DNA of 5,646 nt from Nitrospinae bacterium CG11_big_fil_rev_8_21_14_0_20_56_8 (GTDB taxonomy: Bacteria; Nitrospinota; Nitrospinia; Nitrospinales; VA-1), in assembly GCA_002796165.1 (NCBI GenBank), contig PCWF01000118.1, positions 1-5,646 of the forward strand. Reading direction: 5' to 3'. Positions 1 through 5,646 of the stretch are shown here, in pieces (the stretch's first letter is position 1; every line of letters starts with the position of its first letter). Made by a program: the position numbers and the translations under genes. Under the pieces are notes generated by a model. The model had not been told where the DNA came from, did not search any database, and saw nothing but the letters and a program-made list of their open reading frames with translations.

Positions 1-3000
1 TTATTTCCCGTACAGACTGTTCGCCGGATAAATAGCGCACGGTTATCCTGTCACCAACTTCCACGACATCGGGGCGCGATAACAGAGGCCGGTCATTTGG
101 TTGCCGGTTCTCAATCTCCGGCGATGAAGTAGCCGCCTTTTCCTCTATGTTGCTGACTGGCTCGGCTTCATCAGGCCCAACTGGAGCGCACTTTTCTTTG
201 AGAAAATCAGGAACGTCAGTGACTTTGGAACTGTTTTGTAATTCCACCAATCTGTTCTCGACCGCCTGGCGCAGTCGCTCAGCTTCCCGTGCAGGATCAT
301 TAAACCAATCCGTTGACCAAATTCGATGCAAATGCCACCCAAGATTGCCCAGAACCTCTTCTCGCAATCGATCCCGATCCCTTGCTGAACGGGAAGAATG
401 GTAGGTCGCACCATCGCATTCAACGCCCATGATGAAGCCATGCGGCCACGCGGGATGCTTTATCCCAATGTCAATACGGTATCCAGCCACGCCAACCTGA
501 GGAACAGGCTCTACCCCCATGGCATGAAGCTGATTAATGACAAAAACTTCGAAATCAGAATCGGGCTCTCGGTTTTCATGTTCACCGACATGCAGTTTTC
601 CGGTTGAGCTATACTCCAGCCAACACTTCAACATGTAAGCCCCAGAATTTCCATGTTCATCGGCTCGAATATCTGCGGCGGTCATGGAGGAAAACGTAAC
701 GATCTGTTGCTTCGCACGCGAGAACAGAACATTCAGCCTTCGCTTGCCTGCTAGGCCGCTGATAGGGCCGAAACGCTGCATGACGGGCGCGCCGGGTGTC
801 TCGGGGCCATATACGGTTCCAATAAATATAACGTCTCGCTCATCACCCTGAACATTCTCCAAGTTCTTGATAAAGAAGGATTCGAGACCATCGCGGCGTT
901 CGGCCCAATCCTCAACATAGCTGGTAGCGGCAGTGTCGCGGGCGAGCGCCCTGTCCCATTCTTCGAGCAAAAGATCGCGTTGCTTCTGATTGAGGGTAAC
1001 GACCCCGAGAGAACGGTCAGGGTTGGTCCGCACGAAACGCAGGACCGCAGATATCATCGCCGATGCTTCTTCGGCATTGATGCCAGCGCGATAACCGCCC
1101 TCAACCGAAACAAGTGACACGCCCATATCTGGGTGAGATTCGTTTGGCGATGGGAAGACGACCAGATTGTTGTCATAAATATGCTTGTTTGAAAACTGAA
1201 TCAGGCCGGAATGCCTGGAACGATAATGCCACCGTAGCCTACGGGCTGGCCGGAACACGCCATTGGCCATTTCCAATATTGATTCATCAAGCACGGCCTC
1301 GTCTTCATCAACATCTTCGTCTTCCAGCATTTTCTTGAAGAAGCTGGTCGGTGGCAACTGATTGGTATCACCAACCACCATGACTTGTCGGCAACGCGCC
1401 AACGCGCCGATGGCGTCCTCTGGCGGCATTTGCGATGCCTCATCTATAATGCAAAGATTAAAGAGGGTATCCTGTGGCAAATATTGCGCAACTGCCAAGG
1501 GTGACATCATCCAGCATGGTTTGAGTTCTAACAGGGTTTTACCCGCCCGCCGCGTGAGATCGCGCACAGGGATGTAGCGCTTCTTCTTGGAGACTTCGTT
1601 CTCGATCAGGGCCATTTCTGTCCATGTTGACTTTCTGCCCCAGCCATTGCCCGCCGGTGGCTTCGCTGTCTCCCTGACGGTTGCTCGCAGATGCTGGCGT
1701 GTGAGTCGAATGATTTTCTTATCTAGTTTCGCAAAAGAAGAACGGAGTTCATCAAGGCGGGTGCCGGGATAGCGGGACAGAATGGTGCCATGAATTTCAT
1801 AGACCCGCATCGCCATGGCTCGAAAAACCGCCGCTTCCAAAAGTGCGGCTATTTGCGCCAAGGGGCGTTTGTCTGCTCTCATGGCATCAACGGCCCAGCC
1901 AAAGCCAAGTTCTTCAATTTCCGCCCGCGCGGTGGCAAGGCTGGAATGCGCAAAAAGCCCTTGGTTATCCTCGGATGCCTCCCGAAGATACTGGGCAATT
2001 TCCTGATACGGGCGATCTTTCAAATGATCGCCAAAGGGGATACCGCTTTTTTCTGCAAGCGCCGACAGCAAGTCGGCCGCTTCCTCATCATGCCGGATTG
2101 CACTTCCAACAGTTAAAGCGGCCTCATGAATGCGTGATGTCTCCAGGAGATCGGCAAGAAGGGACGTATAATCTTCCTGCCCCTCTATAATTGTTAAGGC
2201 TTCAAGTTCGGTCTGGAATTGTTCCGGGGCCGTATCGCACCCCTTAAAACTATCCTGCAACAGGGCTTGCATTGCGGAATGAGTGTCAAGAGCCCTCCCC
2301 AGTTTATGCAGGCGTTCGAGGCGGTCTGCTAACTCAGGAAGAGCGGATAAAGCCATCTCTGCCGGACACGACAAAGCGGACAGTAAGGCCTTGAGATGAG
2401 CTACAAGTTCCGTGCGAGTAGTAAGATCGTCTGCGTTGCGATCAATGTTTTCTCTCAACTCCGCGAATGTACCCTGTCGCCCTTCCGGTGGAAGATCGGG
2501 AATCGAATATAGAAGGTCCGACTCTCCTGTTTTCAGAAGCACCCGAATATCACGATACTCCACCCCCGAAAACAGTTCCTCAACCTGTTCGTAAAATGCG
2601 GCCAAGCGCTCGAACAAACCAAAATCCGTGTCCAGTCCTTTCCAGTGCAGACCGAAGAGCGTGCGGGCCTGCGGATCATTGCCAAAGCGATGCGTAGCTT
2701 CCTTCCAGTTCGCAACTTCCTGAAAATCCTTGGTAGCCTGTTCCCTATCGAATTTCTCGCGTCGACTATATGTAGCGTAGGTGCGTTTCGCCGCCCAGAA
2801 AGAGGTAGACAGCCATCCAAATGCCCCCGCATTTTTGATGACTTCCACATGTGCGCGTAGTGCGGAAACGGTTATCTCCTCCGGAAGCGTAATAACATGT
2901 GCCAACTGTTCTCCCCCATGGCACAAGTCGCGTCCCTGCTGGCACAGGTGCGTAATCAGCGTCTTGGCAAGAGGTTCGGCGGTAGACTCATTCCTGATAG

Positions 3001-5299
3001 CGATGACTTCGCGGTCGGTTGTGCGAACAAGCTCTCCGGCCTTAGCGAGGACATCAATAGGAATCGTCTTGGCCGCCGGGAAATATTGAACGAAGGATTT
3101 CAGCCTCTCTTCGATACGTCTCATTCCGTTGAGCGCTTCTTCCCTTGCGTCAACATCTTCGCGCCAAATGCGCATATCCAGTTGGTCAATATCATGTGCT
3201 TCGCAAAGACGGACGATTTTCCGCAAGGTTTCTGGCGTTTCACACGCTGTTGTGTCGGCCAGTATCTGCGCAAGATATTTTCGCTCGGCGTGGAAGCGGC
3301 CACAATCATCCAAGAACACCCTGAACGCCCTCACCATACCGGCGGCTGATGTGCGGCAAGTGCGCACGACGAGACTGGCATCAAGGTCTGGCAACAGAGG
3401 GACAAGTGCCTCAAGGGCTATAACGAGAGTGCGCAATCTCTCCACGTCTTGTGCCGGATCAATAGCAAATGCTTCAAGAGCTTGCCGGGTGCGCGTCGCC
3501 GTTTCATATTTATTTCCCGCGTTCAACGCCTGTTGCGTCAGTCCCGTGGCTGTGAAACGATTCAGATGTTTAATCTTCAACCCTCGCCAATAAGAGGCGG
3601 TGGCTTCTGCTTCCTTCCACGCCTTAGCCAGGGCATCCGCTCTTTCCCGGATGGTTTCGCGCTTTAGTTGATCATAAGTTTCAACATCTGCGATACAAGG
3701 AGGGCTTTGAAGGCGCTGGGGAGCATCCTTCAGGACATCATTAGTGGCGATACTCTTGCCAAGGACATCATGAACAGTCAGCCCTGTCTGGCCAAACGAT
3801 GCGGAAATTGTATCAATGTAAGCGGCCAATTCCGACCGTATCTGTCTGAATCGCTCTATTCTCGTTTCATAGTCGCGCGGTGTCGGTGCGGCGCTCATTT
3901 CGAGCCGACTCCGGATGGAGGCGATCACCTGCTCACGCGTTGAGCGTTCAGCCTGAAGAGGGAGAAGAAATTCACCAAGTCCGATCGCTTCAAGCCGAGA
4001 TTTGACCACTTCGAGCGCGGCCATCTTCTCGGCAACAAATAAAACTTTCTTGCCCTGCACAACGGCATTGGCGATCGTATTAATGATTGTCTGGGATTTG
4101 CCAGTGCCCGGCGGACCTTCAACAGCTAAATTTTTGCCATCCGCCACATCGACTATCGTGCTAAATTGAGATGAATCTGCGTCCATCACCAAATATGGGA
4201 CTTTGACCTCAATTTCAGGGCGGTCAATGTCGTATTCATCGGCAAAAGGCATATCACCACTCGCGGTCGTGCCGCCGAAAAGACCCGCGACAAGCGGGTT
4301 TGCCGCAATTTCTGGTCTGCCCGTATCCTCATACATGGCCATTCTGGCAGACGGGAAAACACCAAAAGCAACCTGTCGCCGAACCTTCCATTTCTTCATG
4401 GCAGGCGGGGCCGCTTCAGTCACCTCCCTGAGATATTCCTCAATAATAGAACCACCTTGGAATGGAGGAAGATCAATGCCGAACTCTAGGCGCAACTTCT
4501 CCGCTATGACGAAATTGGTCTCGGTATCGTCCCCGTCCGCAGTAACCCAAAATTCCACGCCCGCCTTGGTTTTTTGTTTTTCCATTTTGACAGGTAGCAA
4601 CACGAGTGGTGCGAAAGAACTTTCTGAACTGTTTGCTTCCGCCCATTCCAGAAACCCGAACGCGGCATGAAACACATTGATGCCCGTTTCCTGCTCCCAC
4701 GTTCGGCATTTCGTCATCAGCGCATTGAGCCGACGTTCCATATCTTCTGGCAGAAGGAGTGTCTGGATAATATTTTCAGCGCCATGGCGACCGTCTTCGT
4801 GCTCGTCCTCGGGGTCGGGTAGCTCATAGTGAGGGCAGATTCCGTTGTTGAGGGCATGCTGGGGCAGAGAGACATCCGCCTTCTTCTGGTGCGGTGCCAT
4901 TCCCAGACTGGCCCGTACACGGTCCTTCAACTTGCGCTCAATATCCCGTTCAATACTCTCATCATCATCGGGGTCAAGCTCTTCGAGCGCACGCAGATAT
5001 TCCTCATCCGTGAGCCGTGCGCCCGACAAAGCATCCTGAAAATCCTCGGACTGCTCATCCTTGGGATCGCCATCCAAGGATGGGAGAGAGACAAACCGCA
5101 TCCCCTCTTGGTTGCAGAGGTTGAATGCAAGGACATTTGGTAGTTCATCGACAACGCGGAGCAGGGCGTTCCGGCGTGGTGAAAGGCGTGTTGAAATGAG
5201 GGGATTTCGTCGACTAAGGTCCAACAGTTTGGGCCGAAGCTTCTCAATCCGTACTCGAATCAGATCTTGGACATCCTCTAGTGCATTTTCAGTTTCCAT
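1..5299 (-). CDS. Giant SF1 helicase-nuclease fusion (DUF4011 / AAA helicase / MTES_1575-type nuclease), C-terminus cut by window edge
   Basis: 1,766 codons are visible, with no stop or frameshift. Residues ~18-40 (KLLDLSRRNPLI) and ~200-240 (WEQETGINVFHAAFGFLEW, APLVLLPV) fit the DUF4011-type N-terminus. SF1 helicase motifs follow: Walker A GPPGTGKS 395-402, motif Ia GKKVLFVAEK 416-425, Walker B IIDEASQ 1284-1290, motif III VVGDTNQLPPTSFF 1308-1321, motif IV RWHYRS 1356-1361, motif V NVQGDERDVIF 1482-1492, motif VI RRLNVLFSRAK 1520-1530. The helical stretch ~447-1226 splits the first RecA domain. A PD-(D/E)XK domain occupies ~1555-1690: DFE 1582-1584, YRID 1607-1610, GVECDG..YH 1625-1634. 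After a Pro/Glu/Ser-rich linker, ~1745-1766 (VVEVGDRITVRYLSGEQ) resembles the start of a GreA/GreB C-terminal domain. No signal peptide or membrane segment is seen, so it is probably cytoplasmic. Known for the family: ATP-driven helicase/translocase joined to DNA cleavage. Inferred: defence against foreign DNA. Start 5299 was chosen for its AGGGG; an in-frame ATG at 5320 would add seven residues. Confidence 0.95.
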   Translation of the reverse strand, partial: METENALEDVQDLIRVRIEKLRPKLLDLSRRNPLISTRLSPRRNALLRVVDELPNVLAFNLCNQEGMRFVSLPSLDGDPKDEQSEDFQDALSGARLTDEEYLRALEELDPDDDESIERDIERKLKDRVRASLGMAPHQKKADVSLPQHALNNGICPHYELPDPEDEHEDGRHGAENIIQTLLLPEDMERRLNALMTKCRTWEQETGINVFHAAFGFLEWAEANSSESSFAPLVLLPVKMEKQKTKAGVEFWVTADGDDTETNFVIAEKLRLEFGIDLPPFQGGSIIEEYLREVTEAAPPAMKKWKVRRQVAFGVFPSARMAMYEDTGRPEIAANPLVAGLFGGTTASGDMPFADEYDIDRPEIEVKVPYLVMDADSSQFSTIVDVADGKNLAVEGPPGTGKSQTIINTIANAVVQGKKVLFVAEKMAALEVVKSRLEAIGLGEFLLPLQAERSTREQVIASIRSRLEMSAAPTPRDYETRIERFRQIRSELAAYIDTISASFGQTGLTVHDVLGKSIATNDVLKDAPQRLQSPPCIADVETYDQLKRETIRERADALAKAWKEAEATASYWRGLKIKHLNRFTATGLTQQALNAGNKYETATRTRQALEAFAIDPAQDVERLRTLVIALEALVPLLPDLDASLVVRTCRTSAAGMVRAFRVFLDDCGRFHAERKYLAQILADTTACETPETLRKIVRLCEAHDIDQLDMRIWREDVDAREEALNGMRRIEERLKSFVQYFPAAKTIPIDVLAKAGELVRTTDREVIAIRNESTAEPLAKTLITHLCQQGRDLCHGGEQLAHVITLPEEITVSALRAHVEVIKNAGAFGWLSTSFWAAKRTYATYSRREKFDREQATKDFQEVANWKEATHRFGNDPQARTLFGLHWKGLDTDFGLFERLAAFYEQVEELFSGVEYRDIRVLLKTGESDLLYSIPDLPPEGRQGTFAELRENIDRNADDLTTRTELVAHLKALLSALSCPAEMALSALPELADRLERLHKLGRALDTHSAMQALLQDSFKGCDTAPEQFQTELEALTIIEGQEDYTSLLADLLETSRIHEAALTVGSAIRHDEEAADLLSALAEKSGIPFGDHLKDRPYQEIAQYLREASEDNQGLFAHSSLATARAEIEELGFGWAVDAMRADKRPLAQIAALLEAAVFRAMAMRVYEIHGTILSRYPGTRLDELRSSFAKLDKKIIRLTRQHLRATVRETAKPPAGNGWGRKSTWTEMALIENEVSKKKRYIPVRDLTRRAGKTLLELKPCWMMSPLAVAQYLPQDTLFNLCIIDEASQMPPEDAIGALARCRQVMVVGDTNQLPPTSFFKKMLEDEDVDEDEAVLDESILEMANGVFRPARRLRWHYRSRHSGLIQFSNKHIYDNNLVVFPSPNESHPDMGVSLVSVEGGYRAGINAEEASAMISAVLRFVRTNPDRSLGVVTLNQKQRDLLLEEWDRALARDTAATSYVEDWAERRDGLESFFIKNLENVQGDERDVIFIGTVYGPETPGAPVMQRFGPISGLAGKRRLNVLFSRAKQQIVTFSSMTAADIRADEHGNSGAYMLKCWLEYSSTGKLHVGEHENREPDSDFEVFVINQLHAMGVEPVPQVGVAGYRIDIGIKHPAWPHGFIMGVECDGATYHSSRSARDRDRLREEVLGNLGWHLHRIWSTDWFNDPAREAERLRQAVENRLVELQNSSKVTDVPDFLKEKCAPVGPDEAEPVSNIEEKAATSSPEIENRQPNDRPLLSRPDVVEVGDRITVRYLSGEQSVREI

Positions 5300-5309
5300 G
5301 GAGCCCCTA
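5300..5309 (-). promoter_or_regulatory. Ribosome binding site deciding the start of the helicase-nuclease gene
   Basis: On the minus strand the bases before the ATG at 5299 read TAGGGGCTCC. The AGGGG is a Shine-Dalgarno-like core four bases from the start codon, slightly close but usable. The alternative in-frame ATG at 5320 is preceded by CTTGAAAATCTGAGC, which has no comparable purine-rich core, so 5299 is preferred. The frame stays open back to a TAA at 5387-5389, so a longer N-terminus cannot be excluded. Confidence 0.5.
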
Positions 5310-5349
5310 TTTACCCCCATGCTCAGATTTTCAAGTAGCACCTTTGTAG

Positions 5350-5412
5350 CTATGCATTCCTTGACGTATATACGCAGACGTTCTGCTTATTCTCAGACAT
5401 CGCCACAACCAT
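5350..5412 (-). CDS. Possible 20-residue leader ORF in the intergenic gap
   Basis: An ATG at 5412 opens a 20-codon frame ending in TAG at 5350-5352, about 50 bases before the large gene. It is preceded by GAAGGGA with a six-base spacer to the ATG, a better-spaced Shine-Dalgarno match than that of the large gene. The peptide (MVVAMSENKQ...TSRNA) has no recognisable motif, no hydrophobic segment and no run of one amino acid such as attenuators use. It could be a translated leader, or a chance frame in 198 bases of non-coding DNA. No homology is recognised, and confidence is low. Confidence 0.15.
   Translation of the reverse strand: MVVAMSENKQNVCVYTSRNA
5365..5374. promoter_or_regulatory. Perfect 10-base palindrome CGTATATACG, possible operator
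   Basis: CGTATATACG is its own reverse complement and lies 66-75 bases upstream of the ATG at 5299, downstream of the promoter candidate. Symmetric sites of this size are typical of dimeric helix-turn-helix or ribbon-helix-helix repressors, but one 10-base palindrome can arise by chance and no second copy is seen in the gap. Confidence 0.2.
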
Positions 5413-5430
5413 ACAGCGTCCCTTCGCAGA

Positions 5431-5458
5431 TTATTATGCTGAGATGATCGTGAGTGAA
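5431..5458 (-). promoter_or_regulatory. Weak promoter candidate for the helicase-nuclease gene
   Basis: On the minus strand TTCACT (5458-5453) is followed after 16 bases by TAATAA (5436-5431), or after 17 by AATAAT. This loosely matches the sigma-70 -35 and -10 hexamers. Transcription would begin near 5424 and give a leader of roughly 125 bases before the ATG at 5299. The hexamers are imperfect and the stretch is AT-rich, so a chance match is possible. Readthrough from the PIN gene is an equally good way to transcribe the large gene. Confidence 0.25.
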
Positions 5459-5473
5459 CGTAATTCCCATTGT

Positions 5474-5508
5474 AGGGCGGATCAATGTAGATTCATTTCA
5501 CCCGCCCT
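5474..5508 (-). repeat. Inverted repeat spanning the PIN gene stop codon
   Basis: AGGGCGG at 5474-5480 pairs with CCGCCCT at 5502-5508 across a 21-base loop that contains the PIN gene's TGA (5498-5500). The 7-bp stem is GC-rich. In the minus-strand transcript the stem is followed by ACAATGGGAATTACG with no U-tract, so it is not a standard intrinsic terminator. It could slow 3' decay of the PIN message or act as a weak, factor-assisted terminator. Confidence 0.3.
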
Positions 5509-5646
5509 GGGTAAAATGTCCCTCAGCCTTGTTTTGGGCGTTATGGTTGAAACGTTCCCCAAACGCAACCGGAGTCAGGATAGGCACCGTAAAAGCATCG
5601 ACCAGTGCCAGCAAGTCTTTGTCGCCCGTGACCAGCGCGTCGGCTT
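5498..5646 (-). CDS. PIN-domain ribonuclease, probable toxin of a toxin-antitoxin pair (C-terminal fragment)
   Basis: Only the last 48 codons and the TGA stop lie in the window; the 5' part is beyond the right edge. The visible protein begins ADALVTGDKDLLALVDAF and continues VPILTPVAFGERF. This is the conserved ending of PIN proteins annotated as 'putative toxin-antitoxin system toxin component, PIN family': the (A)D.LVTGDKDLL strand-turn carries late acidic active-site residues, followed by the I.TP..F segment. PIN domains are Mg-dependent RNases, and VapC-like members cut tRNA or rRNA when not held by an antitoxin. The tail after the PIN core (NHNAQNKAEGHFTQGG) is short and polar. The gene points the same way as the helicase-nuclease and ends 198 bases before its start, so the two could be cotranscribed. 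No antitoxin is visible; it would normally lie just upstream, outside the window. The PIN call is secure for so short a piece, but the toxin role is inferred from the family. Confidence 0.8.
   Translation of the reverse strand, partial: ADALVTGDKDLLALVDAFTVPILTPVAFGERFNHNAQNKAEGHFTQGG

Noticed and set aside
145..441. Minus-strand open frame of 98 codons in another frame
   Set aside because: It overlaps the nuclease domain, whose motifs (YRID, GVECDG..YH) are in the main frame.
3129..3593. Plus-strand open frame of 154 codons
   Set aside because: It is antisense to the helical insertion of the large protein, with Ser/Arg-rich shadow composition and no motif.
4569..4584. A-rich run on the minus strand as a programmed frameshift site
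   Set aside because: AAAAAAC occurs, but it is not phased as NNA AAA AAC in the reading frame, and the main frame continues intact afterwards with conserved sequence.
4203..4670. Plus-strand open frame of 155 codons
   Set aside because: It lies wholly antisense to the helicase-nuclease, where the minus-strand frame carries conserved family sequence. Its Ser/Arg-rich translation is typical of a shadow frame and has no recognisable motif.
5361..5390. Plus-strand promoter starting at TTGACG
   Set aside because: No acceptable -10 hexamer lies 16-18 bases downstream, and no plus-strand gene follows.
5391..5444. TCTCAG / CTGAGA inverted repeat as an operator or hairpin
   Set aside because: It has only six base pairs across a 42-base loop and does not extend, which is within chance expectation.
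5061..5447. Plus-strand open frame of 128 codons crossing the start of the large gene
   Set aside because: Most of it is antisense to the conserved DUF4011-type N-terminus. The Arg/Ser-rich translation matches no family, and nothing supports a divergent gene here.

Overview
The window holds two tandem minus-strand genes, both cut by the window edges, and the 198-base gap between them. Almost all of it (1-5299) is one open frame of 1,766 codons with no stop. I translated it codon by codon and found no frameshift. The predicted protein is a very large multidomain enzyme: an N-terminal DUF4011-type region, a superfamily 1 (Upf1/Dna2-like) helicase core split by a helical insertion of about 780 residues, a PD-(D/E)XK nuclease domain of the MTES_1575/Vsr-like kind, an apparently disordered linker, and the first ~22 residues of what looks like a GreA/GreB-type C-terminal fold. 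The gene runs off the left edge before its stop.

At the right edge (5498-5646) are the last 48 codons and the stop of a separate gene whose ending matches PIN-domain ribonucleases of the 'putative toxin-antitoxin system toxin component' group. It is transcribed in the same direction and lies upstream of the helicase-nuclease. Its presumed antitoxin would lie outside the window.

The gap 5300-5497 carries the Shine-Dalgarno sequence of the large gene, a weak promoter candidate, a perfect 10-base palindrome, a possible 20-codon leader ORF and an inverted repeat spanning the PIN stop codon. No RNA gene, CRISPR array, insertion sequence or attachment site is visible. All other long open frames on either strand are shadows of the large gene.

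The moderate GC content and the protein families suggest a bacterium, perhaps a proteobacterium, but nothing here fixes the taxon. A helicase-nuclease fusion beside a PIN toxin is typical of accessory or defence-island DNA, so a role in defence against phage or other foreign DNA is the most reasonable inference. It is not shown by the sequence alone.
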